Origin: Anastrepha obliqua
Taxonomy: Eukaryota > Arthropoda > Insecta > Diptera > Tephritidae
Assembly (NCBI RefSeq): GCF_027943255.1
Contig: NC_072895.1
Location: 43,436,001 to 43,500,000 of the forward strand
Length of the DNA stretch: 64,000 nucleotides
Direction of reading: 5' to 3'
A model generated the notes under the pieces. It was not told where the DNA came from, did not search any database, and saw nothing but the letters and a program-made list of their open reading frames with translations. Both the position numbers and the translations under genes were made by a program. Below are positions 11,950-24,641 of this stretch, one piece after another (position 1 is the first letter of the stretch; every line of letters starts with the position of its first letter).

Positions 11950-12405
11950 CACCGAACTGCGAATTTTCAACGTATGCGTCAAATCCGTCCTGCTACACGG
12001 CTGTACAACTTGGACGGTCACCGCAATGATCACAAGGCGCCTTCAAAAGTTCATTAATCGCTGCTTGCGTCGCATAATTCGAATTTTCTTGGCTCGAATT
12101 ATATCTCACACCGAATTAAGGGGGAAGGCAAATCAATCCGATGTGACGAAAATAATCTGCAGAAGGAAATGGCAATGGATGTGTAGCCGATCCTGAGAAA
12201 GAGTGACGACAACATCGCCAAACAAGCGCTGCGAAGGAAACCCTCTAACAGACAGGACGAAATGTAGGCAGACCACGAAGCACCTGGCGCCATTCAACGG
12301 AGGCAATATGATATCTCTGAATAAGACCTGGAATGAACTTAGAGCTCTTGCACAAAATCGTATTCGATGGCGAAGAGGATTTGTTGACGTCTTATGCTCA
12401 AACTA
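11950..12405 (+). pseudogene. Degenerate non-LTR retrotransposon, C-terminal part of reverse transcriptase ORF
   Basis: In one frame the stretch reads VCVKSVLLHGCTTWTV, then RRLQKFINRCLRRIIRIF, and a KWQW segment. After a frame change it continues with KTWNELRALAQNRIRWRRG and ends at VDALCS-like VDVLCSN near 12403. This is the C-terminal end of a LINE ORF2 of the same group as the relic at 6840-7690. It has stops and at least one frameshift and no catalytic core. It is a dead, 5'-truncated copy. Confidence 0.7.
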
Positions 12406-12439
12406 AGATCATCTAACACCTATATATATATGTAAATAT

Positions 12440-12840
12440 ACATATATTCTACTATAAAAACCATATAAATGCAAGTTTCAAACTTTGTGGAAAAAACTCG
12501 CTAAAAAATGCATTACAGCTCCACATTTTTTTATCAGAATTTCAGGAAAAAATTCAATATGCGCGTTTTATAAAAAAATTGCATTGAATTTTGATAATAT
12601 ATTTTTTCACACGTTGTTTGGTTGTTTTTCCCCCATATAAAAACATATTTATTGTAGAATTTATATGGAGAAAATGCACATACCGGTAGCAAAAACAAAC
12701 ACCAGTCAGTATGATTTTTGGGCTCCTTGAAAGTCGCACTTTCTTATACCAAAATTTCGTGGGTTATAAAATTACATAGTCGAATTTTTTTTTTAAGTTC
12801 TGACTTAAAAATTTATATTAAAATTTGCTAAATTTTTATT
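12440..12840. repeat. AT-rich foldback copy of a dispersed repeat (TTTTATAGCC/GGGTTATAAAA type)
   Basis: A plus-strand arm (about 12450-12585; CAAGTTTCAAACTTTGTGG followed by GCGTTTTATAAAA) faces a minus-strand arm (about 12760-12840; GGGTTATAAAATTACATAGTC). Similar arms recur near 24.3, 30.1, 37.7, 42.2, 42.5, 44.1 and 51.4 kb. No coding capacity. The family assignment is by eye and the copy is diverged. Confidence 0.4.
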
Positions 12841-13971
12841 GCAATGTGCATAAAATTTTAGTCCCTCATTTATTTAGTTTTTATAGGAGAATTAATTATA
12901 TTTATAGAGAAAATAAATGAAAATTAAAAAGTGTTTGAGACTTGTCAATAATTTTTAGTGCCATAGTTATTTCACGCATTGTATTTTGGAAAAGCGCCTA
13001 AGTTGCATGCAAATGCTGACAAACACAAATCAAAGCAAAAAACAAAAACAATTTCATAAATAGGGCAATAAATTGCATTGCCTTTGGCGCTAACTCAGCT
13101 GCCAAAAGTTGTTTGCAAACACATTTTTCTTCGGCCGATCACTTGGTGCCATGGAAGTGATTACCGTAGTAATTGCTTGTTTGTCTACTGGAAGTAACTG
13201 CACACATACAAACATACAATACAGTAGTTATGTATGGACATTAGTACAGTGTGCGTGAAGGTTTGTGTTGCAGTAGTTCCTTTGCGATGAAGAAGTCAAC
13301 TGCATAATGCCGTTGTCTGATGTGTGGCGCATGGCAATCAGGATATTGCGAACAAATCGATCGGTCGCATGTCCGGCGATCATTAAACTGGGGTTTGCGT
13401 GCAAACAGTTGGCAACAGGTCGAAAAGCACAGATTGCAGCTGTTGCTACCACAGACATAACAAATACAATACATAAATAATTAATACAATAATTCGATTT
13501 GATATTTTCATATTATTTACGGTTGCGAAAAAAAATATTTCCTTTGAGGTGAGACTACGTCAAAATGTTAGCATACAATATTTTTATATTAGACATTTTC
13601 AAATCCGAAAGCACTTTTAATAAAAATTACAGTTATTACAGCTTCATATGCGCAGTTTAATACAATATTATTGGCATAATCATATTATTAAAAAGATATT
13701 AATTTTGTCTAAAAAACATTCAAAAATGTGCTTGTTTAATTCAGTTGGTTCAGACAGTTTTTGTTTTCAACTTTTAATGTGCTTATTATTTTCACCCAAA
13801 ATTTCATCTTTCATAAAAAAAAGAAACTTATAGAGACTTTAATCGAATTTGGTTACTTTAGTAGCGGCAAGATTCTCTACCCACCATAGAATAATTGGCA
13901 AGTGAAGACGAAATATCTGCTACTATCCATTTTTCGATCATCCAAGGACACTAACATTTATATATATATAT
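12841..13971. other. Stretch with no supported gene
   Basis: AT-rich sequence. The part at 13080-13470 is less AT-rich but has no exon-like pattern that I can defend. Confidence 0.45.
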
Positions 13972-14272
13972 TGGCGCGTACACCCTTTTTGAGTGTTTGG
14001 CCGAGTTCCTCCTCCTATTTGTGGTGTACGTCTTAATGTTGTTCCACAAATGGAGGGACCTACAGTTTCAAGCCGACTCCGAACGGCAGATATTTTAATG
14101 AGGAGCTTTTTCATGGCAGAAATACACTCGGAGGTTTGCCATTGCCTGCCGAGGAGCGACCGCTATTAGAAAAATTCTTAATTATGGTGTTTCACCGAGA
14201 TTCGAACCAACGTTCTCTCTGTGAATTCCGAATGGTAATCACGCACCAACCCATTCGGCTACGGCGGCCGCC
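13972..14272 (-). mobile_element. tRNA-derived SINE, copy C (near full length)
   Basis: Minus orientation. The head ends at GGCGGCCGCC on the right (about 14263-14272) and the 3' end GGCGCGTACACCC is on the left, next to a TATATATA tract. A and B boxes, the body motifs and the CTCGGCCAAA-type end motif (read on the minus strand) are all present, with only scattered substitutions. Length is about 300 bp. Confidence 0.9.
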
Positions 14273-15179
14273 AACACTAACATTTCGTCGTATAGAATAA
14301 TAGAGATTTTAAGTCACTCTTAGGAAAGTAGATTAGGAAAATGTGACTAAATCCACCTCCGCTACCTTATAGCCACGAATTCCCCCTTACCAGTCGTTCT
14401 ATTCAAAATGTAAGCGTTACCTCTGAATTTTGTCAAAAGTTTGTTTAAGTTTTACGACATTCTTAGCCGCCGAAGACTTCAAAAGATTATGGTTTAAAAG
14501 TTATTAAATGATTTAAGTAGACAGACAGGCTTTACTTTCTTTAAAAACTGAGCAAATGAGATTTGGAGCAGGGGGTTTAAAGTGAGATTCCGAGATGATG
14601 ATCGGCTCCAGTGGCTGATACAGGTCCACCTTGATGACAGCATACGGATAGAGGTTGCTAAAGATACCTTGTGTACATTCGTTAAAGGTATGTACCCTTT
14701 CTATTTGATCAACAATTTCAGGTAGAGTCGTTCTCCCGGACTTGCCGTAGGGGTATTCGCACTGATACGTTGAGACGCAATTTGGATGGATTTGTTCACG
14801 GGTGAACGTCCAGAAATCTCTCCAAAAATTTGAGAGGAAAGGACGCTTACTGAACTAAAGTTTTTCGGTTTTATACGAGAAGACCTGTCTCCTTTATGGA
14901 TGAAAACCGCTCTTGCTATGGTCCATACTCACGTTAAGTGGCAAAAATTGAGAAGGTCACAGCCCGCTTGCAATTCAGCGGGAAAGATATCATCTAGTTA
15001 TTTGTTCGAATGCAAAGCCCTAATTGTCCACTTCAGTTTCTGCAGACTTATGATGTTCCCGCAAAAGATCCTGATCCCACGTTAAAAATATTTACGCCAA
15101 GGCCGAGAAAATCAGTATTAATTGGGAAGACTAACATTTCATTGAAAGTGGTTTGAAGATGAAATTTGGAGTAAGCGGA
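14273..15179. other. Stretch with no firmly supported gene
   Basis: Somewhat richer in G+C than its surroundings (14550-15080). It adjoins the LINE relic to its right and may hold a further decayed part of that element on the minus strand, but I could not match it to a specific domain. Confidence 0.4.
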
Positions 15180-15810
15180 TTTTTCGATGGTATTTTCCTT
15201 CAGCGTTTCTTCAATGTTTCTGCAGAAGTCTTTCCCAGATTCTTTTAGGCTCCTCCAACAACGTTTTTGAAGATTTTCAGTGTGTCTTTATAGACTTGCC
15301 AGAATCCAGTTTTTTTGCGAGATTGAACAACTTTCTAGTGTCCCTCCTCCTGGGTGGACTTTTGAGCGGACTTTACTACAGGATGTTACGAAATCAAAGT
15401 TACATTTTCGATGGCAAATTTTACCGCTTTATCAATTTTAGTCCATAAGTTAAGCTCACCGAGATAAACGGACTTTGTCTTAGAAGGATTCGGTTCATCA
15501 GTTGTTTATGACTGTATTAGCTTACCATGAGAAGTTTGTTTATGGAGTTGGGCTGAAAATGACGCTTTGAATTTTGGCCAGTCAGTCCTCCTCCTAGATG
15601 AATATAGTCTGAATGAAACATAGAGATGATCAGAGAAAGAAACCTGCCTAGAAGCATGCCAGTCATTGATACAATCTAAGAGCGTGCTCGCGACTAGCGT
15701 GAAATTCAGGGCATCCTTTCTACACAAGGTGAAAAAAATGGGCCTATTCCTATTGAATTCTTCAGTAGAGTAAACATTTTCATTATTTATTCCACACCAT
15801 TTCATTTATG
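15180..15810 (-). pseudogene. Degenerate non-LTR retrotransposon: end of endonuclease domain and linker before reverse transcriptase
   Basis: On the minus strand the ORF at 15506-15805 contains LNFTLVASTLLDCINDWHAS followed by VSFSDHLYVSFRL. This is the C-terminal part of an apurinic/apyrimidinic-type endonuclease, including the SDH motif. Downstream (15180-15350), in shifted frames, VYKDTLKIF and ESWE(K/R)-type segments match the linker that precedes the reverse transcriptase in Jockey/I-type elements. Several stops interrupt it. The LINE nicked DNA with this domain when active; this copy is dead. It derives from an element other than the intact I element at 31-37 kb, because the SDH-flanking residues differ. 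Confidence 0.6.
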
Positions 15811-16344
15811 TTCCTAGCTTTTTTTCGCTTTTTTTGGATGATAAAATTAATATATTTACAATTGTTCTTGTGCTTATAGCTCCTAACAGTTTTCTAATTA
15901 ATCTTCGATTCCTGAACAATGGAATAAATGCTCACATGGCGGTCCGCCTCATTTCCATGCTTTCCTGAACATTTTCGACAATTTTCCTACTAACGCTTTG
16001 CTGTTGCTTTCCATAAAACGCACACATTTTAGTGGCCGCTGTTCCAATTTTTCGTCTTGGTCATAATGCCACTGAAGTATGTATCCAATTTGCTCTGTTT
16101 TATCCATATTTTGTAATGTGGTAAAACGCAATCGATTTCACTTAACATTAAATAGCAGTCACAGTACGTTTTTGCAGTGTAATGCCACCTCTAAATCGCC
16201 GTATAGTATGACTCGTTGCAATGGATACAAAACATGAAGAATTTTTCACTTCACTTTACTTGAACGCTTATAAAATAGGGTATTTTTAAATAAATCCAAA
16301 TTATGATTGTTTTTAAATCCTCATTTTTGCATGCCATTATTCCA
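15811..16344. other. Stretch with no supported gene
   Basis: AT-rich sequence between a LINE relic and a mariner derivative. Only short chance ORFs are present. Confidence 0.45.
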
Positions 16345-17107
<763 letters not shown>

Positions 17108-19189
17108 ATAGAACCTACTTATACGGAAAATCGCTGTCAAATCTTTTTCGGTCAATCGTGCTTAAATGACTTAAGTGAGCTCAGGTGTTTGCCAACGTTT
17201 TATATTCGCTATAATCTACTTTTATTGCAAATCAATGCTAAAATAAACCAATTAAAAAAGCATAATTTGGTTGTGCTTCAATTAGCTCTACCAAACTTCC
17301 GGCTGTACAATAGGTGGCTGAGATCTAAAGTATCACTTGCAGTGAAAATCAAATAAAGATATACATATAAAAATAGAAGTAGAGATCTGCTAGCTGTCAT
17401 AGCAAAGTGACTATATCGTGTTTTAGATTCGGCATTAATAACTGCTACTACTCCAGCACAGAGTCCAATTGCTCGTGAACTCTAGCACGCGATCCGCATA
17501 CACAATTATTTGCGGTGGTAGTTGCGGCTTCATTGAAGCTGTGCGCACACGAAAATACGTAGTTGGGTATAAAAAAAAGGAAAACTCGCATTAATATCAC
17601 AGCCACATAAAATACAAATTAAAACTGGATTAGACATTTTCATATTTCAACGCAAGTAACGATCCAATCAAATGCATTCATTTTATATCTCAGCGCATGT
17701 CGCAGTTTATTACTAACTGTGGTAGGCATCTGGTTCACATGCACCAATTACCTACCAACTGACTTGTCTTTAATTAAGGAGCAATTACAAACTTGCATAC
17801 AACGACAAACAAATTAAATAAAGAAACCACTGTGTCACTCAAGCCTTTCATTGCAGTTCGTAAAAAAATGAAGAAATTAAGTAGCAAACATCCGATTGTA
17901 AACATGTTTGGGTTGAGTCTAGATCAGTCACTTGCCTACTTAGCAGTATATGATGATCAGTATTGACAATCGACTTCCGGCGGAGATGAAATATCAAATA
18001 AGTATCTCACGTTCAAGTGTTGGTATGCGAGTGCACAGTTATGCTATGCTACAATTCATTTGCGCACTCATTCTAGTTAGCGACCATGATACGGCTTCAA
18101 CCTACTTGCTCTCCCTAAACTCGTATTGTGCTTTTTCAGAACTCGAACTTATTGAGTACTGTGAGAAATATTGAGTATGCGATCGTAAGTGCTGAATCAT
18201 GGACGTGTCTGTGCAAGCGGAAAATATCATGTAAATGCATGTTAACAAACAAACGGAGTGCGATTAAAAAGAGCAGGAAAATACAAACGTAATTATCGAA
18301 GATTGCTGATAGCAGAGCACAGTGACGTGAATGGCAAGCGGAAAAATAGAGGTGTTAGATGACTGACGCGATCGCTGGCAGTCGCTGCCAAAAACAAGAT
18401 CACACACTGTTGCATTGAGACGATGAAATGTAGAAATTTATTTAGACAACTTACATTTGACATCAAGTAATCTTAGGCGGAGCAGTGAGTTACAAGTGGG
18501 TCAATGCTTTAGTTCGCATAATACAAACAAACTATAGAAGTGAAAATATATATGTATCGATACAAATACATACCTATTTCTCCCCCGGTTTTCCACCATT
18601 CGGTGTCAGTTCTAGTTGTTAAAACTCGGCGGCAAGTGATCAAATGCTTTGATTAAATATGGGGCAAGTTCAACAAACTGTCTGTGTGGATCATGCAATT
18701 ATTACATCAAGATGGAATTGCAGATCAGTGGTCTTCTTGACAGTTTTGGGTTAAGTTTTATTTTATTGCCATGCCAACAGAGATGGAATGTCCGTTGTGC
18801 TTGGGACGTGGGTACAATAAAGTAGCAGATTTCGGCATAATACCACTAGGTAAATGAAAATATTTCAGTGCAACAGTCATAGTTCAAAACTATATTTTCC
18901 ACAGTTAAAATATAAAATCCAAAAAAAAAAAAACTTTAGCAAAACTAGCTTTTAGTCTTCTTTAGGTCTTCTGTTTTATGGAACTCAATTTAACTATAAA
19001 ATAACTCAAAACAAATTCACAGAAATTTTTTTTTAACTCTCCTGAACATTTCGAATTCTTCGAGTTGTGACTCTTTTGTAAGTAGTGTGCGATAGGTATA
19101 CTAGTACAATATTTCAGAATGGGCAAGAAGCATCACATAGATTTTAGTACAACATAAGCTGAAAGCATTTACATACATTCTTTACAAAA
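17108..19189. other. Stretch with no firmly supported gene
   Basis: Mixed-composition sequence. The only item that drew attention is a short open segment from an ATG at 18771 to a GGTAAATG at about 18849 (see findings). No repeat family was recognised. Confidence 0.45.
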
Positions 19190-19760
19190 GATGCTTTTGG
19201 AAACTCAAAAGTTCTCGCGGATAGTGTCCCGTGAAGACACCTGAGAAGTTTGAAAGAAGAGGTTTTGTCATCCTCAGAATATCTCTCGAACGCCTCCGAT
19301 CCACACGTGGCCAGAAGGATTCCGCGTGCTTAAAAGTTTGTGTACCTGCTCAGCGTTCGCTGAGTCGACGCGAAGCCCATCGTTCCAGGAGTGTAGCACA
19401 GTTTGTCACGGGGATCCCGAGTGCTCTCCTTTCGCAGTGAAACTACCTCACAAGTCCCTTGCCTGGCCAGCTAGCCCGCTTCGTAATTTCCCGCAATGTC
19501 GCTATGACCAGGTACCCAGGTTAGACTAACGTCGAAGAATTCAGATGCAATTCAAGTGAAATCGGACATTCCCTGACTTCTTTCGAATGCACCTTAATTG
19601 AGCCCAGAGCTCTAATTGCCGCTTGGCTAACGGAGAAAATATCTACTTTCTTAACGATTATTACGCAGGTGAGTAGCCAATCAGCTGCTTCTTTGATTGC
19701 AGCTGCCTCTGCTTGGAACACGATCCGATAACCTGAATTTAAGTCTGATGGGGAGCTCTA
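19190..19760 (-). pseudogene. Degenerate LINE fragment: RNase H domain and C-terminal region
   Basis: On the minus strand VFQAEAAAIKEAADWLL (near 19700) and SQAAIRALGS (near 19610) match the RNase H domain of I/Jockey-group LINEs, covering the glutamate and the second aspartate motifs. In the second motif the usual (S/T)DS reads SVS, so the catalytic aspartate is lost. Further on, after a frame change, a GN(C/Y)EA..LARQGT segment matches the last RNase H motif. Stops and frame changes show it is dead. It is 5'-truncated and lacks the reverse transcriptase. Confidence 0.7.
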
Positions 19761-22700
19761 GTCTAGTTCAGAAGAGTCTAGTCTCGTACACAAGTGTTAA
19801 ATGAAATACCTGCCGGAGTAAGAAGCTGATCGATCAATGTTTACAGCTTGACAGTTGAAAAGCGCTTGATTTCAAAGTATAAAGTGCATTACCATATTTA
19901 CATAAGTTGAAAGGGACTAAGTTCGAAAGTCGAAAATATATAAGTTTTGCCTACTTTCTTGTGTAATTTTAACAACAAGTATCAAATATGATTGCATTAA
20001 CATGTCATTTGAAAAAATTATCCGATAGAGTAATTAGTTTTGCGCCACATTGTACAATATCTAAACAGAGTGCCAACCAAATCGGATCATTAATATGAAT
20101 TTTGGGAATATCTCTTTAGTATCATATATGGTGCTTCCTTGGTGCCCACTCTTACGACCACTTGCTCTTGGCCAATGCATCCAATACATAAACATATACG
20201 TTTTTTTGGCCATTAGATAATGAAAGTCGCGGCAGGGCACTGCCTCATCGAAATTCACGTGATCAAATTAAACATTTAAGTTCTCCTTCAGCGTGCAAAC
20301 AAAACGGAATCATGTCGGCATTCTCTTATAGGCCTCTCTGCTTTTCAAGAATAAGATTTAAAAAATTTGATTGTTCTAGCTTATTGTTTTTTCACTTACG
20401 CCTATGTTATTAGAAACTCAAAGCGGTTGAAATAACTTAACCATACATTTTTTTAGTGCCGCTACGAAGTTGACTTTTTAATTAGTTTATTTATTCGAGT
20501 TTTATTGATACGAAAAAGGGCTTAACTGCCTAAAGAGTGCAGAATCACGGACAATTTCACTAGCAGACACATTTTTATTCTTACTATGTAGTATAACTTG
20601 TCAAAATGAAATTCTTAATGTGTCCTGCGTCGGCTACTCCTTAACTTTTATTTATTTCAGCTACTCTTTTCCAATTTTTCTAATGGAAGCATTATGCGTA
20701 TACATTTTATAAAAAAGTTCAATATTAAGTAGTATAAGCAGTGTCCAAACGTTTTGCTCACTCATCACTTATCTGCCTTCATTTCCACTTCTTTTTACAC
20801 ATTTTTTAAGTAACTAGTTTTAATACCACAAAATTTGTTACTGCCATAATCTTCACAGTTTTACGACGCATTTCTCTGCATACATACGTACATATTTATG
20901 TACAGCAAACACTAGCATCTAGCGGCACTTTATCTCGCTGTCAAACACTATCTAAGCCAACAAAATAAAAATCTTAACAAGTCAATCTGCTACCGCTGAG
21001 AGACCACTAGCCGTCCCGTTCGTCGAGTGGAAATGAAAACTGGCTATAACAACACTGCTGTGAACTGTGTACGACACTTGTCAGTTGTTACGTCTCTAAT
21101 GCATGCATCCGCTTGGCTGCCTGATGCAGTATTGTGGTTCTTACTAGATTTTTGACCATCGTCTGCTAAGTTGGTGCGACACGATTGGCAATAAAGTATC
21201 ATTTGAATGTAGTTGGTGGAAATGCGTGACACTCTGGTGGCGCGGCGAGTTGCTAATAGGTTTCTTTTTTTTAATTTCAATGTTGGAGAGAGACTATAAA
21301 TTTGATTATTTATCTGTTGCATTCACATTCTAATGAAATTAGGTGCTTGTGTGTGTGTATGCGTGCGCGCTGGGTGATAACTGCTGCTGGAGTGGCGCAT
21401 GAATGAATGAAATACATTTTTGTAGCAATATAAGTTTTTGTATTGTTGCTTAGTGTTAGATTTTTGAGAGACATTCTTGTACATAGCATGAATTTTAAGT
21501 TTCCATTGTGCTGAGTTTGTTACATCGATACAAGTTTTCGATAGCCTAGGCAGTAGTTGTATAGAAAAATTAATTCACTCATATCGGTTTACAAATATAC
21601 AAAAAAACAAAATTAGGTGAATTTCACCGCCTATTTTTATGGAAATTCTGAATTCAAGAAAATTCCTTGGAGCGCCTGCCTTTAATTACTAGCTTTATGT
21701 CAAAGGTAGTCTCCTCATATCATCAAGTTTATTATTTCTTTCTAATAACACTTCAAATGTCTTTCACGTTTTCCCCTTCTGCCAGCTTAGAAACTTTTAA
21801 TCTCACCTTGCGAATGCCTAACATTCTATAGGGCAGCATTGTCAGCAGCTGTGGCAGCTATTAAAATTTCATGCTGCATTTGTAATTCAAATGAACTACA
21901 ATACGCTGCTTTTCTAATCTTACAGCTGAACCAACTTAACATACATGCATACATAAGTAGATGTATTCACATGAATAGCGGAATTAATAGTGAGTGCCGC
22001 GTGGTTGCAATAAGCAGATGATTATTTTTGTGTGAGAAAGAGCAGCGCATTCAATCAAACAACTGAGGCGAGGCAAATGCATAGATACTTGATAATTTCT
22101 TAGTTGTTGTTAACTCTATGAAAAGTGACAGATTTTCTGTGCGGACCGATTAAAAGTAGTGCAGCATAAATCAAGTTGAGATACAAAAGTATAAAGGAAT
22201 ATTTGAATAGTTATGGAAATTAGAAATGTAAGAAAAGTTATTATGATTACTATTGTTGTTAATACAAAACAGATGCATGTTAGATATTCTACGAATAATG
22301 ATTCACAACAAGCCTCTATCTCTTTGTGTGAGTGTGCAGTTGGTCTCTGTGGCTGCCACTTCAACCTCATGATTCAACAATTCGCTGGTTCAAATTATTT
22401 ATTTATAGCTCACATTATTAAATAAAGAGTATTTAATCAAAATTAAAATTTCAAAATTAAAATTTAGCTTTGGGCCTGTTTCCTTTTAAAAATTATATAA
22501 AAAACACCGTTCAATACCCTCCAAAAAATGTTCCACTATTAGAAAGTTTGAACCTTCCAGATAATTGTGGCACACAACTCCATTTAAATAGCCGACTTTA
22601 CTGGTGGTAGTAGCTCATGCTGTCAACCAAACTTTGTACGACGTATTGTTTTTGAATATTTTTGCTAAATAAAAAACATTATTCTGTGTGGTAGGGTGAT

Positions 22701-23124
22701 TTATTTTGCGCCATCTTGTTTAACATTTCTGCTGATGTGGTCCGTTTTTTAGCAATAGCGTGGGTAGTAATGTGGTTGGGCGCCTGCATGGTTTCTGGAT
22801 TGTGCACATAACTAACAGCGATTCTTAAGAAGCTAAAAAAATGTTTTTTTTTGTTTGTTCAAGTGCTGCAAGATGCGCTTGTATCTTAAAATGATACTTC
22901 GGAAGGATTAAGGAGATAAAGAGTTCTCCTATTTTGTATCTAGTAGTCTGCAGCCGCACTCGAATCTACACGCCGGACTATAACACATTTCGATCGATTG
23001 ACTTCATTACTGATTACTTGATTGATTTTCACAAATATATTTTGCATGGACGTGTTAATGGAACTTTTCGAGAGATTACACAGTTTTTTATAAAATATTT
23101 GTTTAAAAGAAATAAAGCCATTAT
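19761..23124. other. Stretch with no supported gene
   Basis: AT-rich sequence with TG-rich microsatellites (21340-21370) and small ORFs without domains. A minus-strand ORF at 20061-20258 has no match that I recognise. Confidence 0.45.
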
Positions 23125-23274
23125 TTTCTCGGTAGATGGCTGAAATGATCGATATCTCGCAAAGTATCAATCAAGCAATTGAAAGTTTATGCTCGTTGTC
23201 AAGGTGACATTTCACACTAAAAAAAATCCCTTGCTGTTTTTTGTTTGTTCCATTCAGTTGTGAGTTACAAGGTG
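23125..23274 (+). pseudogene. 5' end of a decayed mariner element (left part, split by an insertion)
   Basis: The sequence from ATGATCGATATCTCGCAAAG through GAAAGTTTATGCTCGTTG to CATTCAGTTGTGAGTTACA resembles the 5' leader of mariner elements whose transposase begins MEVNKEKIR. It is also about 80% similar to the reverse complement of 48601-48738. It stops at TTAA (23275-23278), where the foldback element begins, and seems to resume at 24034. Confidence 0.6.
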
Positions 23275-24033
23275 TTAAGGGGTTATATACCTTGTGGTCC
23301 GGTGAAATTAGTGAAAGTTGGGTTTTTTTTAAAGATATGTAGCAATAATTTTATTGTATAAAAGTTTTTATTATTGGATATTACAATGTTTAAAGAAAAA
23401 AAAAGGCTTTGTTTGTGTAAAAATATTTAAAAATGGCGGAGTTATGGCGTTTTCCCCCAAGACCCTTTTTTTGGAAGAGGCTTGCGGTGGACGCGATTCA
23501 AGTCCACCAAGTCAACTGAAATCAAAAAATCGAAAAGATTTCATTAGTATAGGGTTATATCTTCTTAGTGAACGATCAATATATTAAATATTTTGATTTT
23601 TGTGAAAATAGGAACATGTTTTTAAAAAACTCCACTTCTACAGTCCTAAAATTGGCATTAAAAAATTCATATCTGCAAAATAAAAATTTATACATAAAAA
23701 GTTGATCGTTCACTAAGAGGCGACATCAATTACGAACAATTTAAAAAAAAAATTATAAAAATCGGTTGAATACTTTTTTTGCAATCGCGTCCACCGCAAA
23801 AGCATTTTTGGAAAAACACGTTTTTGAGATAATCGCGTTTAAAGTTTCAAGCGCCGCATGAGGCCGTACGCTCAGGACGTGACGACGCACAATTTAAAAC
23901 GCTGTAACTTTCGATCTATTGCTCAGATCTCTATGAAATTTTTGGAAAATGTTCTCAAGGGATTGTACTTTACGATAAAGAAATAAAATTTATTTTGATT
24001 TTTTTGAAAAACACAAGGTATATAACCCCTTAA
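23275..24033. mobile_element. TTAA-flanked foldback (MITE-like) element, about 750 bp
   Basis: TTAA at 23275-23278 and 24030-24033 flank perfect inverted ends GGGGTTATATACCTTGTG (23279-23296 and 24012-24029). Inner inverted pairs are also present: GCGGTGGACGCGATT at 23484-23498 against its complement at 23783-23797, and TTAGTGAACGATCAA at 23565-23579 against its complement at 23702-23716. All pairs share a midpoint near 23640-23654, so the unit is one long imperfect palindrome. No protein is encoded. A TTAA duplication is the hallmark of piggyBac-type transposition, so a piggyBac-related mover is the best guess, although the tips do not begin with the usual CCC. Confidence 0.75.
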
Positions 24034-24165
24034 CAATGGAAGTCCACAAAGAGAAAATTCGGAAACTGTGAATGGTGTTTATGGTGCAAATTTCTGCATA
24101 TTTCTATAGCGGCTCATTTGCATAACACTGTGCAACAAATATCAACTGTTTTGTTACCCAGAAAA
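24034..24165 (+). pseudogene. Mariner transposase remnant, N-terminal end (right part of the split copy)
   Basis: Directly after the TTAA the sequence is CAATGG, giving a frame that starts ME and continues KEKIRKL. A following VNGVYGANF segment resembles the helix-turn-helix region of cecropia/Hsmar1-type mariners (usually near residue 30). Similarity fades by about 24165. Together with 23125-23274 it represents the start of one mariner, split by the TTAA element immediately before its ATG. Confidence 0.55.
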
Positions 24166-24189
24166 AAATTTCATAATCAAGTGAAACTA

Positions 24190-24641
24190 CACACGTGTTC
24201 AAAATAATAGGAGCGCAACGAGTTACCAAGTTTTAATATAACTAAAAACTATATAACTCAAAACTCCAAACTTTGCACGAAATTCACAAAAATATAACAA
24301 ATTAAAAAAAGCAACTAAAATTTCCCACTTTTTATTCAGAATTTGTAAAAAAACTTCTGGGTATGCAATTTTAAAGCATAGAAAGATTTGATATAATAAA
24401 ATCTAAGTCTAAAGTAGCTCAACGATTGCATCGACTTTTGGCAATTTTTTTCTGCATACGACCTTGAGAATTTTCTTCCTTATTAAGCACATGCTCGGAA
24501 GTCTTTTGTATGGAAACATTCAGAGGTATTTTTAATGAAAAAATTCTGATAAATCAATTTATAAAAAAAAAAACTAAATACATAAAAGAAAATTAAAACT
24601 TAATAATTCAACGCTTTGCTATTATTTTGAACACATGTGCA
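24190..24641. mobile_element. Tc1/mariner-type MITE with TGTTCAAAATAATAG inverted ends
   Basis: CACGTGTTCAAAATAATAG at 24192-24210 is matched by the reverse complement of CTATTATTTTGAACACATG at about 24619-24637. TA lies beside each end (24188-24189 and 24642-24643), as expected for Tc1/mariner target duplications. The arms extend inward for about 60 bp with GTTTTAAT and related words. No transposase is encoded. A related end (TGTGTTCGCAATAATAGCAGCG) occurs at about 42113. Confidence 0.7.

Noticed and set aside
20061..20258. Minus-strand ORF beginning MNFDEAVPCRDFHYLM, considered as a piggyBac-type fragment
   Set aside because: The similarity to the usual DE.....GR..... block is too weak and nothing around it supports a transposase.
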